From: Planctomycetales bacterium
Lineage (GTDB): Bacteria; Planctomycetota; Planctomycetia; Pirellulales; Thermoguttaceae
Assembly: GCA_007122045.1 (NCBI GenBank)
Contig: SKJM01000115.1
Span: 1-16,101, forward strand
DNA length: 16,101 nt
Direction: 5' to 3'
Numbering within the stretch: the first letter of the stretch is position 1; each line of letters begins with the position of its first letter. A model generated the notes under the pieces. It ran no database searches and was not told the origin of the DNA. It saw only the letters and a program-made list of their open reading frames with translations. The translations under genes were made by a program, and so were the position numbers. Of the stretch, positions 1 to 6,687 are shown one piece after another.

Positions 1-1
1 C

Positions 2-898
2 GGAAGCGACATCGCCGACCTCGACCAGGAGCAGCTTCAAGAGCGGATGCGGCACGTCACGGTCATTGCGCGGGCAACGCCGCTGGACAAGCTTCACATC
101 ATCGAGTGCCTCCAGGGCCTCGGCCACGCGGTTGCCATGACCGGCGACGGCGTGAACGACGCACCCGCGCTGCGCCTGGCCGACGTCGGGGTGGCGATGG
201 GGCGCATCGGCACCGAGGTGGCGAGCCAGGCGGCCGACATGATCCTCACCGACGACGACTTCGCCACGTTGGTCGAAGCGCTGGTCGAGGGGCGGGGCTT
301 CTGGCAGAACATGCGCAGCGCCTTGGGACTCCTCCTGGGCGGCAACCTGGGCGAACTGGGCCTGATGGCCGGCGCGGCCGCCTTGGGAACGCCCTCGCCC
401 CTGACCGCCGTGCAAATCCTCGTCGTCAACCTCTTCACCGACGCCGTGCCCGCCCTGGCCGTCGTCCTCCAGCATCCCGAGCATCGGCACCTGGCCGGGC
501 TGGCGCGCGAAGGGCTGGGCGCCATGGACACGGCCTTGCGGAAAGACATCCTGCGCCGCGCCCTGGCCACTTCCGTCCCCTCGCTGGCCGGCTACTGGCT
601 GGCCAGGCGGTCCGGCGGCGACGAGCAGGCCAAGACGGTGGCCTTCGCCACGATCGTCGGCAACCAACTCGCCCAGACGCTCGACGCCGGCCGAGTCGGC
701 CAGCGGCCCGGCCATCAAGTCGTCGGCGCCGTGCTCGCCTCGACCGGCCTCCTCGCAACCACGCTCGCCATCCCGCCGCTCCGCCGCCTGCTCGGCCTCG
801 TCGTACCCACTCCCCACAGCCTGCTGCTCATCAGCGGCAGCGCCCTGGTGGCCGGTCTGTTGGGCCACGAACTTGAAGGGGAACCGGAGGAGCGGTGA
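2..898 (+). CDS. Cation-transporting P-type ATPase, C-terminal part (5' end outside window)
   Basis: This is the 3' part of a P-type ATPase that uses ATP to move a cation across the membrane. The frame is open from the first bases, so the gene starts before the window. The hinge motif TGDGVNDAPAL of the HAD phosphorylation domain lies near bases 140-172. It is followed by a membrane stretch after GFWQNMRSALG and by NLFTDAVPALAVVLQ, the pattern of the M6 helix in P2-type (Ca/Mg/H-like) pumps. Three further hydrophobic segments run to the stop at 896-898. The DKTGT phosphorylation site and the actuator TGE loop must lie upstream and cannot be seen. The ion cannot be told from this part. The soft-metal CPC motif of P1B pumps would be in an upstream helix, but the TDxxPA motif argues for P2. 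The region after M6 is divergent from well-known pumps. Confidence 0.9.
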   Translation, partial: GSDIADLDQEQLQERMRHVTVIARATPLDKLHIIECLQGLGHAVAMTGDGVNDAPALRLADVGVAMGRIGTEVASQAADMILTDDDFATLVEALVEGRGFWQNMRSALGLLLGGNLGELGLMAGAAALGTPSPLTAVQILVVNLFTDAVPALAVVLQHPEHRHLAGLAREGLGAMDTALRKDILRRALATSVPSLAGYWLARRSGGDEQAKTVAFATIVGNQLAQTLDAGRVGQRPGHQVVGAVLASTGLLATTLAIPPLRRLLGLVVPTPHSLLLISGSALVAGLLGHELEGEPEER

Positions 899-916
899 TT
901 TCGTGAATACCCACCC

Positions 917-958
917 ATCAGCCGCAACGCGCTAGCGTCCGGTTCCAGCGGCGCCGCG
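917..958 (+). repeat. CGCTAGCG repeat, copy 1 (direct)
   Basis: These 42 bases recur identically at 1071-1112. The core is CGCTAGCG, itself palindromic, in the context CAGCCGCAACGCGCTAGCGT. The first 28 bases (917-944) are also present in inverted orientation at 978-1005. The flanks before each direct copy are similar too (CCCACCC and CCCACCCC). The arrangement looks like a REP-type dispersed palindrome. Whether it is repeated elsewhere in the genome cannot be seen here. Confidence 0.8.
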
Positions 959-977
959 CGGGGCCGTGTATTCTGCC

Positions 978-1005
978 AACCGGGGGCTAGCGCCCGGCGG
1001 CTGAT
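978..1005 (-). repeat. CGCTAGCG repeat, inverted copy
   Basis: The reverse complement matches 917-944 at most positions: ATCAGCCGC, then the CGCTAGC core, then CCGGTT. It differs mainly in a few bases next to the core. With copy 1 it could form a long hairpin around a 33-base spacer. By itself it is nearly self-complementary (CCGGG...CCCGG). Confidence 0.7.
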
Positions 1006-1070
1006 TTCGTCGAACTCGGCAGTGGCGGGGAGAGTGCGCCGCGCTCGATGGCAACATCCATGCCCACCCC

Positions 1071-1112
1071 ATCAGCCGCAACGCGCTAGCGTCCGGTTCC
1101 AGCGGCGCCGCG
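1071..1112 (+). repeat. CGCTAGCG repeat, copy 2 (direct)
   Basis: This is a perfect 42-base copy of 917-958, starting 154 bases downstream in the same orientation. The inverted copy at 978-1005 lies between the two, so either direct copy can pair with it. Confidence 0.8.
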
Positions 1113-1293
1113 TGGGGCGGTGTGCAGGCGGGAATAACCTCGGGAACACGTGGGGAACACGGCGCAGTCCCGAAGAGTTGCCAGTGGCGTGGAAAACGGA
1201 ATCCCGAAGAGATGGCGCCGATATTACTGCTGGCGGTCGGGCCTTTTGCCGCCGGGAAATGGCTAACATAGTCAGGAAGCTGGGACGAGACCG

Positions 1294-2226
1294 TCATGCC
1301 GCGGGGCGGAAGCCGTAGAGGAACTGGTAGTCGCGAAAGCCCGCGCGGTGGGGCAGGCGGTAGGCGCAGCGGAACTGCTTGCGGTCGTCGAAGTGCCACG
1401 AGCCGCCGCGGATCACGTGCGACTCGCCGCCGGGCGGCGGCGTCCGATCGCCCTGCTTGTAGCGCTCATAGGCGCCGGGGTCGTACCAGTCGGCGCACCA
1501 CTCCCAAACGTTGCCGGCCATTTGGTAGTGCCCCCAGGGACTACACCCTTCCGGATACGACCACACGCTGCACGTCGTCTGAAGGCCGCAATTCTTCCAG
1601 TTGCGGCATTTGCCCACGTCCCACCGGTTGCCCCAGGGGTATTCCCGCCCGTCGACCCCGCGCGCGCCTTTCTCCCACTCCAACTCGGTCGGGAGCCGCA
1701 GGCCCGCCCAGCGGCAATAGGCGTCGGCGTCGTTCCAACGGACGCCGACCACCGGGTGGTCGGCCTTCTCGGGCGGGAAGCGGTTGCCCTCCCAAACCGG
1801 CGTGCCGCGGTCGCCCGCCTGCGGTGGGGGGTGGCCGGCCGCGTCGATGAACCGCTTGTACTGCGCGTTCGTCACCGGCGCGATGGCCAGGTAGTAGGCC
1901 GGAAGCTCGACCTCGAACGGCCCGCCGCCCTCGTCCTCGCCCGATCCCCCGGCCAGGAACTTCCCTTCCGGCACCAGGAGCAGCACCGTGCCGTCCTGGG
2001 CGTTGAACCGCGGCCGCGACTGCGATTGCTCGAGGATTCGCCGGGCGCCTTCGGCGGTTTGGGCGTCGGGCAGCGCCGATGCCTCGGCCAGCAGGGCAAT
2101 CACCGGCGGGTCATGGGAATGCTGTTCGAGGGCCCGCAGAGCGGCACGTCGCCGCATCGCCCCCACCACGGGAAAGGTGGCTCGAAGGTCCCGTCTCCAT
2201 CGCTCCAACAGGTCTCGGCTCGTCAC
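1294..2226 (-). CDS. SUMF1/formylglycine-generating-enzyme-like domain protein
   Basis: The product has 310 residues when started at GTG 2226. That start is favoured by AGGAGGAG six bases upstream on the minus strand; the longer open frame to 2343 has no such site. About 75 N-terminal residues are helical and HEAT-like ([10 protein letters not shown]). The SUMF1 fold follows: [16 protein letters not shown] (118-132), [14 protein letters not shown] (177-190), [18 protein letters not shown] (238-250) and VIRGGSW (271-277). Formylglycine-generating enzymes use two copper-binding cysteines five residues apart (336 and 341 in human). Here only the second is kept (C287 in FRCAYR); the first position is Arg282. 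Canonical sulfatase activation is therefore unlikely. A cysteine-rich stretch (C207, C213, C219, C228) sits in the middle of the domain. Such SUMF1 relatives are common in planctomycetes, and this one's true role is unknown. Confidence 0.9.
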   Translation of the reverse strand: MTSRDLLERWRRDLRATFPVVGAMRRRAALRALEQHSHDPPVIALLAEASALPDAQTAEGARRILEQSQSRPRFNAQDGTVLLLVPEGKFLAGGSGEDEGGGPFEVELPAYYLAIAPVTNAQYKRFIDAAGHPPPQAGDRGTPVWEGNRFPPEKADHPVVGVRWNDADAYCRWAGLRLPTELEWEKGARGVDGREYPWGNRWDVGKCRNWKNCGLQTTCSVWSYPEGCSPWGHYQMAGNVWEWCADWYDPGAYERYKQGDRTPPPGGESHVIRGGSWHFDDRKQFRCAYRLPHRAGFRDYQFLYGFRPAA

Positions 2227-2439
2227 GTTCGCTCCTCCTGGCGGTGAGCCCCCAGCCGTCGGTTTACTAAGGCACGGCACGGGCGCTCCATTGTTGTACC
2301 ACACCCCGGGTTTCGTTGCACCATGGCCGCCCGTTCGCGCCACGCCACGCGGTCCCCTCGCAACCGGCTTGAGGGGCTGTCCTTTTCCGGCTTGCGGGGG
2401 TAAACTTCCTCAAGGTGCGCGGCAGGTCGGAATGTGACG

Positions 2440-2575
2440 GTAGGATGGACATTCCTGTCCGTCGGGCCACGCGGTAGTGGAGTACGTGGGTGAACCCGGC
2501 TGCTGAGACAGCCGGAACCACCCACCCTCCGGTTTGGCGCCAAGTCTGCACTTGGAAACGGAATGTCCATCCTAC
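2440..2575. repeat. 136-bp palindromic intergenic element with 16-bp perfect ends
   Basis: The ends are GTAGGATGGACATTCC (2440-2455) and its perfect reverse complement (2560-2575). Inside lies a second pair of arms, 2486-2502 and 2509-2525, 17 bases each with three mismatches and a 6-base loop. The interior has no coding potential. The whole could fold as a two-tier cruciform or RNA hairpin. The GTAGG(A/G)TGG end is shared with the element at 12160-12331, which suggests one family of non-autonomous repeats. Confidence 0.8.
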
Positions 2576-2656
2576 AGGTTTGTTTCTGCCGCTCGTCGAT
2601 CGACCCCGTACACCACCGCTGAACCCTCCAAACGCCCGCTGCGCGGCGCCTTCGCC

Positions 2657-4057
2657 TTGGTCACCATTCCCTCGCTCGTTGAGAAGCCCGGTACGCTCCG
2701 GCCCATGCTCCGACTGGCGGCGCCCGTCCTTCTCGAACAGATACTCGGCACGGCCGTTTGGTTTTCGGACCGACTGCTTACGGGGCACTACCTGGAAACC
2801 CCGCACCTTGCCGCCATTACCCTCATGGCCTACGTGCTGTGGCTGGTGTGGGGGCTGTTTTCGGTGGTGGCCATCGGGGCCACGGCCATGGTGGCCCGCT
2901 TTGTGGGGGCGGGCGACTGGGCCGCCGCGCGCCACGTAACGCACCAAGCCTTCGTTGTGGGAGCGCTCGTCGCGTTCTTTGTTACGATCGGGGGCATGGC
3001 CTACGCCGACCGGGTGGCAGTGGCGATGCAACTCAGCGGCGAGTCGGCCGAATTGGCCACCACCTATCTGATGTGTGTACTGCCGGTAGTACCACTCATG
3101 ATGCTCCAGACGGTGGGCGTTGCGTGCCTTCGCGGGGCCGGCGACATGGTATCGGGATTGGTGATCATGTCGATCGTCAACGTGGTGAACGTCGTGGCGA
3201 GTTGGTCGCTGGTGCTCGGCCTCGGGCCGCTCCCGGCCATGGGCTGGAGGGGAATCGCCCTGGGAACGGCCACCGGATTCGTCGTCGGGGGCGTGCTGGT
3301 CGCGGCGCTGCTGCTGCACGGCCGGTGGGGGCTCAAACTGGCTGTACGACGCTTGTGGCCCGACCGCCAACTGATCCGCCGGCTGCTCCGCATCGGCCTT
3401 CCCGGCGGCGCCGACATGCTGTCGATCATCGGCTGCCAACTCTGGTTCGTTTCGCTGATCAACCGGTTGGGCACCCTGGCCGTTGCGGCCCACGGCGTGG
3501 CCCTGTGTGTGGAGTCGTTGGCGTTCCTGCCGGGCTCGGCATTTCAAATGGCAGCCACCACCATGGTGGGCCAAACCCTTGGCGCGGGCGACCCGCGCCG
3601 CGCCTCGCGCAGCGCCCTGATGGCCCTGCTGTGCGGCGGGGGGCTGATGATCGTGGCCGCCGCGGTCATTTTCACCCGGGCCGGCCCGCTGGCACGCCTC
3701 TTCGTGCGAGCCGAGCACGTTCACGTGGCCGAGTTGGCGGTCCCCCTGCTGCGAACCGTATCGCTGGCCATCCCGGCCCTGGCCGTCACGATGATCCTGA
3801 ATGGGTCGCTCCGCGGGGCGGGCGACACCCGCTGGCCGCTGGCGTTTTCCCTGCTGGGCCTGCTGGGCGTCCGCATCCCCCTGGCCTACTGGTTGGCAAA
3901 CGACGCCGTCTACCTGCCCCTGGCCAACGTCACTATCGCCGGTTGGGGGCTCGGCGTGGTCGGCGCGTGGTACGCCATGGCGGCCGACCTGCACGTCCGG
4001 GCCCTCCTTGTGGCCGGCCGCTTCCTGCACGGCGGCTGGCAGCGGGTGGAGGTGTGA
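2657..4057 (+). CDS. MATE family efflux transporter
   Basis: This is a multidrug/toxin extrusion transporter of the inner membrane, coupling export to a Na+ or H+ gradient. The sequence shows about twelve hydrophobic segments in two similar halves. It opens with the family signature KPGTLRPMLRLAAPVLLEQ and an AVWFSDRLLTGHYL segment. The domain-repeat features CLRGAGDM (about base 3127) and SLRGAGDTRWPLA (about base 3808) are the paired MATE motifs. From TTG 2657 the product is 466 residues, a normal family length. The open frame reaches back to TTG 2534, but those codons lie partly in the palindromic repeat at 2440-2575 and do not resemble MATE proteins. ATG 2705 is a shorter alternative. No good ribosome binding site decides between them. 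The gene converges with the next one across 11 bases. The substrate is unknown. Confidence 0.9.
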   Translation: MVTIPSLVEKPGTLRPMLRLAAPVLLEQILGTAVWFSDRLLTGHYLETPHLAAITLMAYVLWLVWGLFSVVAIGATAMVARFVGAGDWAAARHVTHQAFVVGALVAFFVTIGGMAYADRVAVAMQLSGESAELATTYLMCVLPVVPLMMLQTVGVACLRGAGDMVSGLVIMSIVNVVNVVASWSLVLGLGPLPAMGWRGIALGTATGFVVGGVLVAALLLHGRWGLKLAVRRLWPDRQLIRRLLRIGLPGGADMLSIIGCQLWFVSLINRLGTLAVAAHGVALCVESLAFLPGSAFQMAATTMVGQTLGAGDPRRASRSALMALLCGGGLMIVAAAVIFTRAGPLARLFVRAEHVHVAELAVPLLRTVSLAIPALAVTMILNGSLRGAGDTRWPLAFSLLGLLGVRIPLAYWLANDAVYLPLANVTIAGWGLGVVGAWYAMAADLHVRALLVAGRFLHGGWQRVEV

Positions 4058-4068
4058 AGCGCCGAAAC

Positions 4069-5016
4069 CTACGCCCCGCCGGGCTCGCCCACCCCAAACG
4101 CCTCGGCAATCCGCCGCACCAGCGGTTTGTGGCGCGGCGGGCAGTGATATTCCCACTCGGCCAGCACGTCGGCAAACGAGAGCAACCGGCCGCGCAGGGG
4201 GGCGCGGCGGTGAAACAACCACGTCAGCGCTTCCCAATGGCCGGGCTGCTCCTCGAACCACGGCAGCAGCAAGGCGGCCACCACAGCGTTCAACCGGCGG
4301 TTCACCGGATCCGCACGCATCGCTTCCCGGTGCTCGGCGTACCAAGCGGCCGGCGTAACGCCCTCGGGCAGGGCGACGTCGTGCAGCATGGGCTCAACGT
4401 AACGGTGCAACTCTGGGGCAAACGATTCCCAGCCCGGAAAGGGTGGTTCGCGCCCCCACCGTTCCGATAGGGCGCGCAGGACAAACCAGGAGGCCATCTC
4501 CGACAGGCTCTCCGGGAACCAACCGGCCTCGTGCGGGTAGGGCAGGTCGGCATTGTGAAGGATGTGGCAATGCTCATGGGCAAACTGGTAGATGTACTGG
4601 CACCAGAATCGGCTACGGGCCGTCAGCCGAATGACGTCGGTCGTGTGCCGGCCGCGCGGCCCGCCCTCGTAGAACATTTGCGGGCTGCCTTGCGGGCGAA
4701 ACGCGACGGCGATGGGCCGGAACCGGCGGTTCGGGAAATATTGCATCAACTCGTCGCAGGCCGAGCGCAGCATCTGCGCGACGGCGACGGGGTCGGCGTC
4801 GTGCCAGCCGGGGCGCACGGTGAAGTCGTAGTGAGGAAGCCGCCGCCGACCGGCATCCGTGTCCTGCGTTTGGAGGGGCAACATGGCACTGCCAAGAAGG
4901 ATGATCAAAGCTCTCGACTGCATCCCATTGACGAGTTCATACCGGTCGGGGTCGGGCAGGGCGGCCAGTTCCTCGGCCGTCACCGAGGGTCGGGCAGCGG
5001 CGGATTCCACGCTCAT
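4069..5016 (-). CDS. Chimeric gene: Uma2 N-terminus (31 residues) fused to a secreted HExxH metallopeptidase-like protein
   Basis: The open frame encodes 315 residues from ATG 5016, which has GGAGGT five bases upstream and a strong promoter at 5050-5078. Residues 1-31 (SVTAEELAALPDPDRYELVNG) are the typical start of a Uma2/DUF820 nuclease, but nothing Uma2-like follows. At residue 32 (ATG 4921-4923) a second N-terminus begins: MQSR, a hydrophobic stretch ALIILLGSAMLPL, then a polar linker, as in a signal peptide. The rest is a zinc-peptidase-like domain with HEHCH at 147-151 and, 18 residues later, ESLSE (169-173), where gluzincins carry the third zinc ligand. I do not recognise the family. 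No ribosome binding site precedes ATG 4923, so translation from the Uma2 start would bury the signal peptide 31 residues in and may block export. Substrate is unknown. The gene converges with the MATE gene. Confidence 0.75.
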   Translation of the reverse strand: MSVESAAARPSVTAEELAALPDPDRYELVNGMQSRALIILLGSAMLPLQTQDTDAGRRRLPHYDFTVRPGWHDADPVAVAQMLRSACDELMQYFPNRRFRPIAVAFRPQGSPQMFYEGGPRGRHTTDVIRLTARSRFWCQYIYQFAHEHCHILHNADLPYPHEAGWFPESLSEMASWFVLRALSERWGREPPFPGWESFAPELHRYVEPMLHDVALPEGVTPAAWYAEHREAMRADPVNRRLNAVVAALLLPWFEEQPGHWEALTWLFHRRAPLRGRLLSFADVLAEWEYHCPPRHKPLVRRIAEAFGVGEPGGA

Positions 5017-5049
5017 CGTTACCTCCGGTCAGATACGCTCCAACGGTCC

Positions 5050-5078
5050 AGTATCGGGCGCGGGGCCTCGCTTGTCAA
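5050..5078 (-). promoter_or_regulatory. Sigma70-type promoter of the Uma2-peptidase chimera
   Basis: On the minus strand a perfect TTGACA (5073-5078) is followed by a 17-base spacer and GATACT (5050-5055). Transcription would begin near 5043, leaving a leader of about 27 bases before ATG 5016, with GGAGGT well placed. It is inferred to be the original promoter of the Uma2 gene whose 5' end lies here. Confidence 0.6.
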
Positions 5079-5413
5079 CATTACGGCCTGGCAGCTCGAA
5101 CGAGCTATGCATCCCCCCCACTCCCCCTGTCGGAGCATGTTCTCCTACTTCCACTGGTCGGCGGTTGCGGGACTGAATCGTAGCGAGGCGCCGGATGGGT
5201 GGGCGTCGTTGGGGGGTGCTTCGGAGGGAATGAGCCGTGTGATGGGCCCGGGCTCGCGCCCGCATCGGACCGGACACACCCCCAATGCTGGCCTCTGGAG
5301 TGTCGCCCCCCCTCGTGGGTGGGTTCTCCGTTGCAGACCAGTCGCACCGTGTGCCGGAAAGCGGCGGATGGCCGACGCCGGAGGCTCCCTTGCTGCTGGT
5401 TTGCTCCTGCCCA
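5079..5413. other. Intergenic region, no gene recognised
   Basis: About 335 bases lie between the divergent chimera promoter and the toxin-antitoxin promoter. Open frames on both strands are rich in Arg, Pro and Gly and look like noise from high GC. Runs of C and G are conspicuous (CCCCCC near 5107, GGGGGG near 5212, CCCCCCCC near 5308). An imperfect GC-rich hairpin is possible at about 5241-5266. No homology is recognised. Confidence 0.5.
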
Positions 5414-5442
5414 TTGCCCGGATTTCCGTGGAAGCTTATAAT
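5414..5442 (+). promoter_or_regulatory. Sigma70-type promoter of the toxin-antitoxin operon
   Basis: TTGCCC (5414-5419), a 17-base spacer, and a perfect TATAAT (5437-5442). The start site would be near 5449, about 40 bases before the antitoxin ATG at 5488. Antitoxins of this type usually repress their own promoter, but I see no clear operator palindrome here. Confidence 0.65.
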
Positions 5443-5487
5443 CGGCGGAACGGGGCGCAAACAGGCCTTGATCAAACAGGAATACCC

Positions 5488-5730
5488 ATGTCTGAATACG
5501 AATCTGTATTGGCTGCAGCCGTGCAGCTTTCGTTGCCTGATCGACTTCGTCTGATTGACGATTTGGCGTCTTCCGTTCCTGACGATCAACCGCCAACCCT
5601 GTCGAGCGAATGGCTGGCCGAAATTGGGCGTCGGTCGGCGGAACTCGACTCCGGGACCGTAACTGCCGAACCCTGGCCGAGAATCCGCGAGCGCCTGTTC
5701 CGGGAGCACGGTGTCCATGGTGCGGATTGA
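5488..5730 (+). CDS. Addiction-module antitoxin, RelB-like (putative addiction module component family)
   Basis: This 80-residue acidic protein has the pattern of the short addiction-module component family: an N-terminal helical part (SVLAAAVQLSLPDRLRLIDD), the SSVPDDQPPTLSSEWLAEIGRRSAELDSG middle, and a C-terminal PWPRIRERLF. In this family the N-terminus dimerises and the C-terminal helix wraps around and neutralises the toxin. AGGA lies six bases before ATG 5488 and a TATAAT promoter 46 bases upstream of it. Its last 14 bases overlap the start of the toxin gene, so the two are translationally coupled. The assignment is strong because size, motif and partner agree. Confidence 0.88.
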   Translation: MSEYESVLAAAVQLSLPDRLRLIDDLASSVPDDQPPTLSSEWLAEIGRRSAELDSGTVTAEPWPRIRERLFREHGVHGAD

Positions 5731-6016
5731 CTTTCACCCCGCCGCCACGGCAGAATTGGAGGCCTCTGCGAGGTGGTACGCCGAACGGAGTGACGCGGCC
5801 GCGCAACGTTTTGCGATTGCTGTTGATGAAGCCCTGGAGAAAATATCCGACGACCCCGGGCGTTTTGTACGAGTCGACGCGCGCCACAAAGCATGCAGCG
5901 TCCAGAAGTATCCGTTTCAGGTTGTCTTTCGTGACGATGGTACGCGAATCTTCGTTGTGGCTATTGCGCACGCGAAGCGGCGGCCGGGCTATTGGCGAAA
6001 GCGGTCACAGATGTGA
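5717..6016 (+). CDS. RelE/ParE family toxin
   Basis: A 99-residue basic protein of the RelE/ParE fold. VRIDFHPAATAELEASARWYAERS and the central RFAIAVDEALEKISDDPGRF match the two N-terminal helices of ParE-type toxins. KYPFQVVFRDDGTRIFVVAIAHAKRRPGYW forms the C-terminal sheet, whose YPF...HxxRxPxYW ending is characteristic. ParE members poison gyrase and RelE members cleave ribosome-bound mRNA; the sequence alone does not decide, though the long N-terminal helices favour ParE. ATG 5717 is chosen; GTG 5711 in the same frame is an alternative. GGGAG at 5702-5706 could serve either. It overlaps the antitoxin by 14 bases. Confidence 0.88.
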   Translation: MVRIDFHPAATAELEASARWYAERSDAAAQRFAIAVDEALEKISDDPGRFVRVDARHKACSVQKYPFQVVFRDDGTRIFVVAIAHAKRRPGYWRKRSQM

Positions 6017-6093
6017 GTGGAAAACATGCAGCCTCGGCGCGTCTGTTGAAGAGTGGACAAGGACACGTCGGTGGTGCAGGAGACAACAAGCGC

Positions 6094-6669
6094 ATGCCTC
6101 AATCCCAACACGCTTACGTACTCGATGTGATGGCCGAGGACCACCCGGGCATTGTCGCCTCGGTGAGCCAGGCGGTCGAGTCGCTCGGGGGGAATATCGA
6201 CTCGTGCAGCCAGACCGTTCTGGGGGGTTACTTTACCCTCATTATGATTGTAAGCCTGCCGGAGCACATCCCCCCCAACGAACTGGCCGAACGCGTCCGC
6301 ACCGCCGAGGGCGCCAACCGCCCCTACCAGGTGCTCGTCCACCCCTGGAAGCCGCACGCCGGTTCCGCCGTGCCCGAACCCACCGACCGGTTCGTCATCA
6401 CCGCGTTCGGCCAGGACCAGCCGGGCATCGTCCGCCGGTTCAGCCAGTACCTGGCCAGCAAGGACATTAATATCGTCGACCTGTACGGCCACCGCGAGGC
6501 CGAGGAGTTCGTGCTCATCGGCCAGGTCGAGGTGCCCAAGCGGTGGGACATCCGCATGATGCAAGCCGACCTGGAAGACTTGGGCCGGGACTTGGGGTTC
6601 ACCGTCAAGCTGCAGCACGAAAACGTGTTTGTGGCGACCAACCAGTTGCGTTTTGCCCGGTCGGCATAG
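6094..6669 (+). CDS. Tandem ACT-domain protein (GcvR-like), partner of the downstream DUF711 protein
   Basis: The product has 191 residues from ATG 6094, with AGGAGA ten bases upstream; the open frame starts earlier but overlaps the toxin gene. Two ACT domains are visible. The first begins AYVLDVMAEDHPGIVASVSQAVESLGGNI (about residues 6-35), the second RFVITAFGQDQPGIVRRFSQYLASKDINIVDL (about 98-130). Both carry the DxPGIV turn that binds an amino acid at the dimer interface. The layout matches GcvR-type regulators, which act by protein contact and have no DNA-binding domain. The DUF711 gene starts 18 bases after this stop. A short one-ACT protein (UPF0237) next to DUF711 (UPF0210) is a known arrangement in Firmicutes; here the ACT partner has two domains. 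The ligand is unknown. Confidence 0.85.
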   Translation: MPQSQHAYVLDVMAEDHPGIVASVSQAVESLGGNIDSCSQTVLGGYFTLIMIVSLPEHIPPNELAERVRTAEGANRPYQVLVHPWKPHAGSAVPEPTDRFVITAFGQDQPGIVRRFSQYLASKDINIVDLYGHREAEEFVLIGQVEVPKRWDIRMMQADLEDLGRDLGFTVKLQHENVFVATNQLRFARSA

Positions 6670-6687
6670 GCCAACAAGGACTGCCGA

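Larger units (their letters stand above)
899..1293. other. Intergenic region between ATPase end and SUMF1 gene end
   Basis: No believable gene is seen in these 395 bases. The first part holds three copies of a palindromic repeat, listed separately. The remainder (about 1121-1293) holds only short direct repeats: GGGAACACG at 1142-1150 and 1154-1162, and TCCCGAAGAG at 1168-1177 and 1202-1211. The flanking genes converge here, so a bidirectional terminator would be expected. The GC-rich hairpin at 978-1005 is a candidate, but it lacks a U-tract. Confidence 0.6.

Noticed and set aside
978..1005. Intrinsic terminator of the ATPase gene
   Set aside because: The stem is GC-rich but not followed by a T-run, and the sequence is better explained as a repeat copy.
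917..1112. CRISPR array
   Set aside because: Only two direct copies and one inverted copy, with no regular spacers and no cas genes. The units are palindromic intergenic repeats.
1294..2226. Genuine formylglycine-generating enzyme
   Set aside because: One of the two required cysteines is missing, and no sulfatase gene is nearby.
1294..2343. Longer SUMF1 gene starting at 2343
   Set aside because: The extra 39 residues do not look like SUMF1 proteins, while GTG 2226 has an AGGAGGAG site at ideal distance.
2267..4345. 692-codon open frame on the minus strand opposite the MATE gene
   Set aside because: Antisense shadow, very rich in Gly, Gln, His and Arg, with no recognisable domain. It also crosses the palindromic repeat.
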